Source: DASRDB01 sp035652815
Lineage (GTDB): Bacteria > Chloroflexota > Ktedonobacteria > Ktedonobacterales > Ktedonobacteraceae
DNA length: 64,000 bases
Direction of reading: 5' to 3'
Assembly (NCBI GenBank): GCA_035652815.1
Contig: DASRDB010000001.1
Coordinates: forward strand, 124,001-188,000
The notes under the pieces are model-generated. The model saw only the letters and a list, made by a program, of their open reading frames with translations, was not told the origin of the DNA and searched no databases. Shown piece by piece: positions 43,357 to 51,013 of the stretch. Numbering within the stretch: position 1 is the first letter of the stretch; every line of letters starts with the position of its first letter. Both the position numbers and the translations under genes were made by a program.

Positions 43357-43426
43357 TGTCATGCTGAGCGCGGCGAAGCATCCGGGTATGGCCGACAGGG
43401 GATGCTTCGCTGCGCTCAGCATGACA
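43357..43426. repeat. palindromic repeat, family A variant
   Basis: Arms TGTCATGCTGAGCGCGGCGA and complement: CCTGAG of family A is replaced by GCTGAG, and AAGGATCT by AAGCATCC. Compact 70-bp form with a short loop. Confidence 0.85.
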
Positions 43427-43516
43427 GCCGGGATATCAGCATGACAGTCGAGGTCGCTTAACGAAGTTTGACAGACTGGTAGGGGCATCTCGTGGTTGAC
43501 ATACCCCTTACTCCTT

Positions 43517-44683
43517 TTACGCTACAGGTTGGCGCATGGCTTCAATAAGCACCTGAGCCACCTCGGGCCGGGAGAACTCGCGAGGGGGCATCTGTCCTGC
43601 TTGCAGCATCTGGCGCACCTTCGTGCCGCTCAACGTCACGTGATCTCCAGCGCCGTGAGGGCAGGTCTTGGATGAGGCCATTGAATCGCACTTGCGGCAG
43701 AAGAAGGTGTGATCGAAGAACATGGGAGTGATTCCCAGTTTGGCCGGGTCAAACTCGGCAAAGATGTGATGGGCGTCATAGGTGCCGTAGTAGTTGCCTA
43801 CGCCAGCGTGGTCGCGCCCGACAATGAAATGCGAGCAGCCATAGTTCTTGCGCATGAGTGAGTGGAAGATGGCTTCACGCGGGCCAGCGTAGCGCATGGC
43901 GGCTGGCAGCACGCCCAGGATCACGCGGTCAGCGGGATAGTAGTTTTCCAGCAGCACTTCATAGCAGCGCATGCGCACATCGGCGGGAATATCGTCGCCT
44001 TTGGTGTCGCCGACCAGCGGGTGCAGGAAGAGGCCATCCACCGTTTCCAGGGCGCACTTCTGAATGTATTCGTGGGCGCGATGCACCGGGTTGCGGGTCT
44101 GGAAGCCCACCACGCGCTTCCAACCGCGCTCCGCGAACAGTTGGCGCGACTGGCTGGGCGTGTAACGATACCGGGCAAAGGCCTGAGGCTGCAAGTTCAG
44201 CACGCGCACCGGGCCACCGAGGAGCGTATCGCCCTGCTGGTACAGCACCTTGACGCCAGGATGAGCCTCTTCGGTGGTGCGATAGACTTTGCTGGCCTCG
44301 TGCTGCTTGTCGTAGCCATACTTCTCAGCGATGGTCAGGACCGCCTGCACCTCGCCAGCCGCGTTCACCAGTGCCACCTGCTCGCCTTCTTTCAGGCTCT
44401 CGGCCTGCTCGCCTGCAACAGGCAGCGTAATAGGAATCGACCAGGGCAGACCGTTGGACAGGTGCATGTCATTGACCACGCCCAGGTAGTCCCGGCGGGT
44501 CATAAAGCCATTCAAGGGGCTATATGCGCCGTTGGCAAGCATCTCAAGATCGGCCAACTGCCGGGAACCAACGGTAATTTGTGGCAGGCCTCGGGCGAGA
44601 TCGAGCAATTCCGCTCGTTCCCGCTCGCCAGCCAGGTTGATTATCAGCGCTCCGCCATGAGGAGCAATTAATCCGTTCTCCAT
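43517..44683 (-). CDS. sat: sulfate adenylyltransferase
   Basis: 388 residues. The conserved active-site segment TRNPVHRAHEY (HxxH), GRDHAGVGNYYG and the zinc-like Cys/His region FFCRKCDSMASSKTCPHG match the homomeric ATP sulfurylase. It makes adenosine 5'-phosphosulfate from ATP and sulfate. It is 26 bp downstream of cysC in a three-gene operon led by a type I phosphodiesterase-like gene. No PAPS or APS reductase is nearby, so the activated sulfate may serve sulfation instead of reduction. Confidence 0.94.
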   Translation of the reverse strand: MENGLIAPHGGALIINLAGERERAELLDLARGLPQITVGSRQLADLEMLANGAYSPLNGFMTRRDYLGVVNDMHLSNGLPWSIPITLPVAGEQAESLKEGEQVALVNAAGEVQAVLTIAEKYGYDKQHEASKVYRTTEEAHPGVKVLYQQGDTLLGGPVRVLNLQPQAFARYRYTPSQSRQLFAERGWKRVVGFQTRNPVHRAHEYIQKCALETVDGLFLHPLVGDTKGDDIPADVRMRCYEVLLENYYPADRVILGVLPAAMRYAGPREAIFHSLMRKNYGCSHFIVGRDHAGVGNYYGTYDAHHIFAEFDPAKLGITPMFFDHTFFCRKCDSMASSKTCPHGAGDHVTLSGTKVRQMLQAGQMPPREFSRPEVAQVLIEAMRQPVA

Positions 44684-44709
44684 TGTCTTTTACTTTCTAG
44701 TCTCTGCAA

Positions 44710-45306
44710 TCACAGGTAACCAAGAGCAGTCAGGCGGTCGGTGACAACCTGCTGCTCAGAGGCTTCTTCCGGTTCGAGATAACCGAGTTCTTCCAGCTTG
44801 GCGAAGATGCGCACCACGCTTTCCTCGACGCTCTCTTTGTCGGTCTCGATTACCAGTTCGGGATGCTCCGGCTCCTCATAGGGGTCATCGACGCCGGTGA
44901 AACCCTTGATCTTGCCTTCGTCCACCAGTTTATAGAGGCCCTTGACGTCGCGCTGGCGGCAGACTTCGATGGGGCATTTAACATAGACTTCGACGAAGTT
45001 CTTAATCTCGTTGCGCGCCCATTCGCGTGCCTCGCGATAGGGGGAGATGGCAGCCGAAATGCAGACCACGCCGTTGCGCGTGAGCAGACCGCACACGAAG
45101 GCGATACGCTTGATGTTGGTGTCGCGGTCCTCGCGGCTGAAGCCCAGGCCCTTGCTGAGATGGGTGCGCACCACGTCGCCATCCAGCACCTCTACCTTGC
45201 GACCGCGAGCGCGCAGGCGCTGTTCGACGATTTCGGAAAGCGTACTTTTACCCGCGCCAGAGAGTCCGGTAAACCAGATCGTGAAACCAGTGTCTGTATG
45301 AGCCAT
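44710..45306 (-). CDS. cysC: adenylyl-sulfate kinase
   Basis: 198 residues. P-loop GLSGAGKSTLSE, DGDVVRTHLSKGLGFSREDR and the lid region YVKCPIEVCRQRDVKGLY are those of APS kinase, giving PAPS. A C-terminal tail of about 20 residues (EASEQQVVTDRLTALGYL) exceeds many family members. Between the phosphodiesterase-like gene and sat on the same strand. Confidence 0.94.
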   Translation of the reverse strand: MAHTDTGFTIWFTGLSGAGKSTLSEIVEQRLRARGRKVEVLDGDVVRTHLSKGLGFSREDRDTNIKRIAFVCGLLTRNGVVCISAAISPYREAREWARNEIKNFVEVYVKCPIEVCRQRDVKGLYKLVDEGKIKGFTGVDDPYEEPEHPELVIETDKESVEESVVRIFAKLEELGYLEPEEASEQQVVTDRLTALGYL

Positions 45307-45348
45307 GCGTAAATGTTTCCTCCAGATGTTCTTTCATTCAACAGGTTA

Positions 45349-46752
45349 TTAAAACGCTTTGCCCTGCATATCGGCAGGAACAGGAACGCCGAGTTGCTGC
45401 AAAATGGTGGGGGCCATATCCATCAATTGCAGGCCATGCAGTTCGCGCCCACCCACGCCCTCGTCTACGGTGGGATCGTGCTTGATGACGATGCCAAACT
45501 GGGCGTGATTGCAGTCATCGGGGCCGGTATCATTCTCAAAGGTGTAGATCGAACCATGTCCAACGGTCCCGACCGAGCGCCAGAAGAGGTCGCCAAAGTA
45601 GACAATCAGGTCTGGCGGCACGCCGTTACACTCTTGATAGACGTCCTGCGGCTTGTAGACGGTGGTGCCGATATTGACACCGTCGGGGTCGACGATAGCT
45701 TCCAATCTGGCTTTCACTTCGTCACGCAGTGCCTCATACTCGGACGGCTTGACAATGCCCTGCGGCTCGCGTCCTTCAACATTGAAAAAGATACGCGCAT
45801 AGTAGCCGCCATCGCCCCATACTCTGGTCTTGCTCCAATCGATTTCGCACTTCTCAATCGCGGTGAGCGAGGTGGGCATCGATTTGAGGGTCAGATAGCC
45901 CTCTTGTATGAGCCACTCGTTGACGCAGATACCACCGTCCATCTTCTTGGCTCCGTGATCGGAGACGATAAAGACGGTCGTATCATCCAGGTCCACCAGG
46001 TCGAGAATCTGCCCAATCTCGTTGTCGAGATAACGGTAGTAATTGTAAATGCTCTGATTATAGGTGGGATGGACTTCGTATTTATGATGAGTGGGATCGT
46101 GATACTTCCACATACCATGATGAATGCGGTCGGTTCCCATCTCGACAAACATGAAGAAGTCCCAATCCTTCTCAACCAGCCACTTTTTGACCAGTTTGAA
46201 GCGCTTTTCAGTCATCGTATAAATCTGGCGCAGCAGGTAGTCCTTGTCATTGGTGCGGAAATTGGGCACATCCACCAGGTATTCGCCGACAATGGATTCG
46301 ATCTCCTGCATGGCGGAGGCCGGATAGGTGTATGGTCGCTGCGGATTCGAGGTTGAGGGGGAGAGGAAGCAGCCCACCTGAATGCCGTTGACCGGCTTCG
46401 GAGGATAGGTCTGCGGAACGCCAATGGTGATCACTTTTTTTCCCGCCCGCGAAAGAATATCCCAGACGCGGTCCGTTTTCACAGAATTGGAATTGGCCAG
46501 CGTATACTTGTCATATGTAAAATCGCCGCGATTGCGAAAGCCGTAGAAGCCAAGCGTACCGGGGTCCTTACTCGACATCATCGAACTCCAGGCGGGAACG
46601 GTGATGGCGGGAATACAGCTTTCCAGCTTGCCCCACGCGCCATGATCCATCACGCGCTGGAAATTGGGCAACTCCGCGCGCCACTGGTCAAATACCAGTT
46701 CTGGTGGGGCGCAATCCAGGCCAATCACCAGCACTTTCTTTCGTCGATTCAT
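45349..46752 (-). CDS. type I phosphodiesterase / alkaline phosphatase-superfamily protein
   Basis: 467 residues. Metal-site LVIGLDCAPPELVFDQW, nucleophile region TVPAWSSMMSSKDPG, and VSDHGAKKMDGGICVNEW indicate a two-zinc nucleotide pyrophosphatase/phosphodiesterase fold. Similar proteins act on nucleotide-sugars or phosphodiesters; no signal peptide is seen, so it is likely cytoplasmic. First gene of the unit with cysC and sat. It could remove PAP or split a nucleotide-linked product; this is only suggested by context. I use the ATG at 46752 (AAAGG 9 nt upstream), two codons into the frame. Confidence 0.85.
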   Translation of the reverse strand: MNRRKKVLVIGLDCAPPELVFDQWRAELPNFQRVMDHGAWGKLESCIPAITVPAWSSMMSSKDPGTLGFYGFRNRGDFTYDKYTLANSNSVKTDRVWDILSRAGKKVITIGVPQTYPPKPVNGIQVGCFLSPSTSNPQRPYTYPASAMQEIESIVGEYLVDVPNFRTNDKDYLLRQIYTMTEKRFKLVKKWLVEKDWDFFMFVEMGTDRIHHGMWKYHDPTHHKYEVHPTYNQSIYNYYRYLDNEIGQILDLVDLDDTTVFIVSDHGAKKMDGGICVNEWLIQEGYLTLKSMPTSLTAIEKCEIDWSKTRVWGDGGYYARIFFNVEGREPQGIVKPSEYEALRDEVKARLEAIVDPDGVNIGTTVYKPQDVYQECNGVPPDLIVYFGDLFWRSVGTVGHGSIYTFENDTGPDDCNHAQFGIVIKHDPTVDEGVGGRELHGLQLMDMAPTILQQLGVPVPADMQGKAF

Positions 46753-47015
46753 AAGCATCTGCCTTTCAATGTACTTTTATGAGAGTATTCATTCGTCACA
46801 ACGAGAGCAAGCATAGCATTGGAAAGAGTGAATTGCGTTATCAAATAGTAAAGATGTGGTTGCAAGTTATCTCTCCCCGGTTATGCTTACTCAACTTTTC
46901 GCTGTAACACACGTACTTAAAACAAAAACAATACCTGTTGCTCTCTTGAACCCGATTTATCTCTTACGCTTGCTTCATCGCTCGCGCTGGCACCGATTGA
47001 TAGCGTTCGCCATCA

Positions 47016-47033
47016 TTGTAACACGTGTTGCAA
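47016..47033. promoter_or_regulatory. palindrome TTGTAACACGTGTTGCAA, candidate operator
   Basis: 18-bp inverted repeat with one mismatch, centred on CACGTG, about 300 bp upstream of ino1 and 265 bp upstream of the divergent phosphodiesterase gene. Confidence 0.45.
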
Positions 47034-47100
47034 GAGTGGGAACGAAAAACAGCAAAAAATGGCTATCTTGACCATGATAATTGAAACATATGTCACAATA

Positions 47101-47121
47101 AAAGTTGTTGACAACAACTTT
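47101..47121. promoter_or_regulatory. perfect 10-bp-arm palindrome, candidate operator
   Basis: AAAGTTGTTG-A-CAACAACTTT, perfect arms with a one-base centre, about 210 bp upstream of ino1. Too short and without a T-run for a terminator, so a dimeric regulator site is more likely. Confidence 0.5.
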
Positions 47122-47327
47122 CGCTTACTCCTGTTCGTCTGGGTAATAATGCTTACTAAAAGTAATCGGCAGACATATGAAAGCCTGTACCTGTTGCACA
47201 GTTCACATCGCAAGTGTAACAATTGTAATAGCAAACCAGCAGAAAAGGGGGTATAGTTAGACCAAGCATTGAAAGACTCATGCGTTCGGATATGTGATTG
47301 TATTCGGTTCAGAAAGGAAAATCCTGA

Positions 47328-48479
47328 ATGTCAGCCAACAAAAAAGTGCGTGTCGGTATCATCGGCGTAGGTAACTGCGCGAGTTCCCTCGTTCAAGGGG
47401 TGCAGTACTACCAGAACGCCCAGCCAGATGATTTTATCCCCGGTTTGATGCATGTCAACCTGGGTGGATATCATATACGCGACATCGAATTCACCTGCGC
47501 CTTTGATATTGACCAGAACAAAGTGGGAAAGGATATCAGCGAGGCGATTTTCGCTCCACCCAACAACACCTACCGCTTCTCGGATGTGCCGAAGCTGGGG
47601 GCGAAAGTCTATCGCGGTATGACCCACGATGGACTGGGCAAATACCTCTCACGCGTGATTACAAAAGCGCCCGGTTCGACAGACGATGTGGTAAAAATCT
47701 TGCAGGATACGGGCACCGACGTGGTGATTAACTACCTGCCGGTCGGCTCGGAGACGGCGACCAAGTGGTATGTCGAGCAGGTGTTGCAGGCAAAAGTCGG
47801 CCTGGTCAACTGTATTCCGGTCTTTATTGCTCGCGAAGCGTTCTGGCAGAATCGCTTCAAAGAGGCGGGACTGCCGATTATCGGAGACGATATCAAGAGC
47901 CAGGTCGGCGCGACCATCGTGCATCGCAAGCTTGCCCGCCTGTTCCGGGAGCGCGGCGTGAAGCTCGAGCGCACCATGCAGCTCAACGTCGGCGGCAACA
48001 CCGACTTCTACAACATGCTCGAGCGCGACCGCCTGGAGTCCAAGAAGATCAGCAAGACCAACGCCGTGACCAGCCAGTTGGACTACGAACTTGGTGAGGA
48101 CAACGTACATATCGGCCCCTCGGATTACGTGGCCTGGCTGTCAGACCGCAAGTGGGCCTATATCCGCCTGGAAGGCCGCACCTTTGGCGATGTGCCGCTC
48201 AACGTGGAACTGAAGCTGGAAGTGTGGGACTCGCCAAACTCGGCGGGCGTGGTCATCGACGCGGTACGCATGATTAAGCTCGCCCTTGATCGCGGCATCA
48301 GCGGCCCCCTGATGGGACCCAGCGCCTACCTGATGAAATCCCCACCGGTCCAATACTCCGACGACATGGCGCGTGATATGACCGAGCAGTTCATCCTGGA
48401 CGACAGCATGGCGGATTCTAAGAAGGCCGAGGCTGTGGAAAAGGCCAACGGCCATAAAGCAGAGGTGCCTGCTGAGTAA
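47328..48479 (+). CDS. ino1: myo-inositol-1-phosphate synthase
   Basis: 383 residues. NAD-binding VGIIGVGNCASSLVQG, then GDDIKSQVGATIVHR, LNVGGNTDFYNML and ESKKISKTNAV are the Ino1 hallmarks, and the short length is that of the actinobacterial/archaeal form. It converts glucose-6-phosphate to inositol-3-phosphate, precursor of inositol lipids, compatible solutes or mycothiol-like thiols. AAAGGA precedes the ATG by 9 nt. A long upstream region with palindromes suggests regulation. A strong hairpin follows the stop. Confidence 0.95.
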   Translation: MSANKKVRVGIIGVGNCASSLVQGVQYYQNAQPDDFIPGLMHVNLGGYHIRDIEFTCAFDIDQNKVGKDISEAIFAPPNNTYRFSDVPKLGAKVYRGMTHDGLGKYLSRVITKAPGSTDDVVKILQDTGTDVVINYLPVGSETATKWYVEQVLQAKVGLVNCIPVFIAREAFWQNRFKEAGLPIIGDDIKSQVGATIVHRKLARLFRERGVKLERTMQLNVGGNTDFYNMLERDRLESKKISKTNAVTSQLDYELGEDNVHIGPSDYVAWLSDRKWAYIRLEGRTFGDVPLNVELKLEVWDSPNSAGVVIDAVRMIKLALDRGISGPLMGPSAYLMKSPPVQYSDDMARDMTEQFILDDSMADSKKAEAVEKANGHKAEVPAE

Positions 48480-48493
48480 AGACGGATAACGGA

Positions 48494-48533
48494 AGAGCCG
48501 GAAGACACTCCCCGTTGGGTGTCTTCCGGCTCT
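48494..48533 (+). terminator. hairpin terminator after ino1
   Basis: Perfect 15-bp arms AGAGCCGGAAGACAC / GTGTCTTCCGGCTCT with a 10-base loop. No long T-run follows, so it could stop transcription from both convergent sides or act with Rho. Confidence 0.6.
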
Positions 48534-48568
48534 ATGCGACTAGATGCGCAAATCTGATATACCCCCTT

Positions 48569-48763
48569 TCATACCTGCGGTGCTGGCGTATTTGGCCTCG
48601 GCACCTGCGATGCTGCCTTGAGCAATTCTTCACGCACGATGGTGATCTCAGGGGGGGCGGTAATGCCAATCTTCACGCGATCGCCTTCTACGGCCAGCAC
48701 CGATACCACAATAACACCATCCAGGATGATGTTCTCACCAACTTTTCGCCGCAATACAAGCAT
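48569..48763 (-). CDS. csrA: carbon storage regulator CsrA
   Basis: 64 residues. MLVLRRKVGENIILDGVIVV and the core VKIGITAPPEITIVREEL are diagnostic, including the RNA-contact Leu4/Arg6 and the VxREEL motif with Arg44-type residue. CsrA binds GGA loops in mRNAs to block or protect them. AAAGGAA precedes the ATG. Third gene of a sigma-28/FlgM-like/CsrA unit, two bases after the FlgM-like stop. The protein FliW, the usual CsrA antagonist in flagellated bacteria, is not in the window. Confidence 0.95.
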   Translation of the reverse strand: MLVLRRKVGENIILDGVIVVSVLAVEGDRVKIGITAPPEITIVREELLKAASQVPRPNTPAPQV

Positions 48764-48765
48764 AC

Positions 48766-49068
48766 TTACGCATTCCTTTCGTCAGAAGTACCTGTTTCAT
48801 CCAGGCCGAGCATCTTTCTTGCAATCGTTTCGCTCTCTGGCTGGAAGATGCCTGCTGCCACCTGCGAACGCAGCCTGCGTACCTTTGCCTCGCGCAATTC
48901 ATCCGACATACAATCAGGTCTACCGGATAGTAAATACGCTCCACCCTGAGCAGCGACCAGACCAAGCGCAATCAGTACCTGCATTTCTTCCGGCAATTCG
49001 GGTTCGCTATTTTGATCTACCGGAGACATCTGCATCGTTTTCAAAGCCCTGGTAATATCCTTTTTCAT
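48766..49068 (-). CDS. FlgM-like anti-sigma-28 factor
   Basis: 100 residues, likely unfolded at the start and helical later. The C-terminal part VRRLRSQVAAGIFQPESETI with IARKML is the helix pair of FlgM that binds sigma-28 (consensus I-x-x-G-x-Y then IA-x-K-LL). It follows the sigma factor gene and precedes csrA. I use the ATG at 49068, with AAGGAA at 6 nt; a TTG at 49125 has no ribosome binding site. The match is weak by eye, so position in the operon carries part of the argument. Confidence 0.55.
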   Translation of the reverse strand: MKKDITRALKTMQMSPVDQNSEPELPEEMQVLIALGLVAAQGGAYLLSGRPDCMSDELREAKVRRLRSQVAAGIFQPESETIARKMLGLDETGTSDERNA

Positions 49069-49134
49069 CCGGTTCCTTCGCATCTCAGATATTTCAGCCA
49101 GGAGAGCTGAAATATCACTCTTCAAACAATGTCG

Positions 49135-49959
49135 TTATACGTTACGAACCTTCTGGCTCGCTTCCAACGTCGCGCGCGGCCTTTTCGCAGCCTTCACCTT
49201 CCCTAGATTCAGGGCTGTGCGCAGGCGCAGGACGGCCTGCATATGCAACTGGCAGACGCGCGACTCTGACACCTGCATAATCCTGCTAATCTCCTTCATC
49301 GTCATTTCTTCCTGATAATAAAGGGCCAGCAGCATACGTTCGCGAGAAGGTAGCTGATCAAGGGCCTTGCTCAGCAGGTGTAGTAGTTCCTGCTGTTCTA
49401 CCTGCTCGGCGGGTCCCGGCGAACCGAGATCCTCTAATAAATCGGCCAGCGAGGTGACGCCATCCTCTTGCGGCAGGGAGCCAAGTGGAGCATCCAGAGA
49501 AAGTACCAGCGTACCCGCTTCTTGCAGCATCTGACGATAGCGGTCGATTGGGACATTTAACTCGGCTGCAACCTCCTGCTCCTTCGCGGGCCGCCCCAGA
49601 CGTTGTTCGAGGGCGGCCAACGCGCCCTCAATCTGGCGCACACGAGCCACCGCCGAACGCGGGAGCCAGTTCAGAGACCGCAACTGGTCGATAACCGCTC
49701 CGCGAATGCGAGCAGTCGCGAAAGCCTCAAACCGGATACCTCGTGAGGGGTCAAAGCGATCAATGGCATTGATCAGTCCAATCACACCATAACTCATGAG
49801 GTCATCCTGGTCGATGATGGTAGTGGTTGGTATGCCAAGCCGACCTACTACAAACTTCACCAGTGGTGCATACTCCACGATCAACTCCTCACGCAAGGCC
49901 GGATCGCGTGTCGCAACAAACTCCCTCCAAACACGATCTACACCTGTAGATGTCGTCAT
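49135..49959 (-). CDS. RNA polymerase sigma factor, FliA/WhiG (sigma-28) type
   Basis: 274 residues with regions 2, 3 and 4. Region 2 is DDLMSYGVIGLINAIDRFDP and FEAFATARIRGAVIDQLR; the segment LNWLPRSAVARVRQIE is characteristic of FliA/WhiG; region 4 is MTMKEISRIMQVSESRVCQL. In non-motile mycelial bacteria such factors (WhiG) start spore formation, and this is my inference here because no flagellar genes are near. A charged, Lys/Arg-rich tail extends beyond region 4. First gene of the unit with the FlgM-like gene and csrA. Confidence 0.93.
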   Translation of the reverse strand: MTTSTGVDRVWREFVATRDPALREELIVEYAPLVKFVVGRLGIPTTTIIDQDDLMSYGVIGLINAIDRFDPSRGIRFEAFATARIRGAVIDQLRSLNWLPRSAVARVRQIEGALAALEQRLGRPAKEQEVAAELNVPIDRYRQMLQEAGTLVLSLDAPLGSLPQEDGVTSLADLLEDLGSPGPAEQVEQQELLHLLSKALDQLPSRERMLLALYYQEEMTMKEISRIMQVSESRVCQLHMQAVLRLRTALNLGKVKAAKRPRATLEASQKVRNV

Positions 49960-50223
49960 AATTCTTCCTTACTAGAGAAGATCCCTTCCTGTTCCAATCC
50001 TGTGTTTACGGCCAAACGCCCGTCATTTCCCCGCTATCCACTTTCCCCTCACCTGCAATCAGTGTAGCGAGGCAGGCTGACAGGCGATATTGACATTGGT
50101 TGGTTGTTTCTTTACCAGAAGTCCCTAACAAGCAGGCGGCCTATTGGACAGCATGAGAAAACCGATGTAGAGCAGTAGAAACTGTTTGCAAATTCTTTCA
50201 CTACTTCTGAGGAGCGCCAGGTT

Positions 50224-50484
50224 ATGAAAAACAACCCACTAGAACATAATGAGCGAAGCATTCAGCATGCCGAATTGAAAGCACAGACTGCGAATATATC
50301 TTCTGAACAACAGGTTCAAATAGCGCATCTGATTGGCAAAGGTTTCTCCTGGGAAGAGGCTTTGAATATGATTTCCCTGCGCGAACATCTCTATGAAAAT
50401 GCCGAGATGCGCCAGCGTATAGCAGAGAATATATATATGCAATTCGCGCGCTGGCTCTACGAGCAGGGGGAGTTGAGCGAGTAA
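50224..50484 (+). CDS. small helical protein of unknown function
   Basis: 86 residues, acidic, with an EEALNMISLREHLYENAEMR helix near the middle. The ATG follows GAGGAG by 9 nt. It is transcribed away from the sigma-28 operon from a 264-bp shared gap. No family recognised. Confidence 0.55.
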   Translation: MKNNPLEHNERSIQHAELKAQTANISSEQQVQIAHLIGKGFSWEEALNMISLREHLYENAEMRQRIAENIYMQFARWLYEQGELSE

Positions 50485-50578
50485 TTGGGAAAGGAACCAG
50501 GGCGACCCTCGCGGTCGTCCTGGAGGGCTGTGTAATTGGGTATTGCCTGAACTTCCCAGATATGCTATACTGCGCAGC

Positions 50579-50667
50579 GGAGAGATGTCAGAGTGGTCGA
50601 ATGTGCCGCTCTCGAAAAGCGGTAGGGTGAATAGCCCTCGTGGGTTCGAATCCCACTCTCTCCGCCA
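50579..50667 (+). tRNA. tRNA-Ser (anticodon CGA)
   Basis: Acceptor stem GGAGAGA/TCTCTCC, anticodon loop CTCGAAA in a CCGCT/AGCGG stem, long class II variable arm (TAGGGTGAATAGCCCTCG), T-loop GGGTTCGAATCCC, discriminator G and encoded CCA. The variable arm and CGA anticodon fix it as serine, reading UCG. Confidence 0.95.
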
Positions 50668-50669
50668 CA

Positions 50670-50707
50670 AGAGGGCCGAAGCAAAGCGAAGCATTGGCCC
50701 TCTCTTT
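50670..50707 (+). terminator. hairpin between the two tRNA-Ser genes
   Basis: Arms AGAGGGCC and GGCCCTCT with an 18-base loop, then CTTTT reaching to the next tRNA's first bases. Looks like an intrinsic terminator for the first tRNA. Confidence 0.65.
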
Positions 50708-50708
50708 T

Positions 50709-50794
50709 GGAGGAGTCTCATAGTGGCCTAGTGAGCACGACTGGAAATCGTGTAGGGTGAATAGCCCTCGTGGGTTCGAATCCCACCTCCTCCG
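50709..50794 (+). tRNA. tRNA-Ser (anticodon GGA)
   Basis: Acceptor stem GGAGGAG/CTCCTCC, anticodon loop CTGGAAA in CACGA/TCGTG, the same variable arm and T-arm as the neighbouring tRNA, discriminator G. The 3' end continues CCT, so CCA is not encoded. It reads UCC/UCU. Confidence 0.95.
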
Positions 50795-51013
50795 CCTTTG
50801 TCGTTTTTGCCAGATTCAAGCTCCATTATGAAAAGCCTATGATGTACAAATCAGGCTCAGCCACAAGCAAAAATGAATAGCGTGGCTGAGCCCGATTTGT
50901 ACATCGAACAAAAACTCTCGTCCTTTCTATAGGTGCTATTGTTGAGCAAAAAAGTAATCTACCCGGCTAGCTCTTGCGTAATAGAAGGCAGAAGACCGAT
51001 TGGAGCGTCCTGC

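Larger units (their letters stand above)
46759..47327. other. gene-free divergent region with palindromic operator-like sites
   Basis: About 570 bp upstream of ino1 and of the phosphodiesterase-cysC-sat unit. It is AT-rich and contains two near-perfect palindromes (47016-47033 and 47101-47121) and a related half-site pair near 47190-47215 (GTTGCAC ... GTGTAACA). I see no gene. Confidence 0.6.

Noticed and set aside
45313..46356. 347-codon plus-strand frame
   Set aside because: Antisense to the phosphodiesterase-like gene and reaching into the intergenic gap; no family pattern and no good start.
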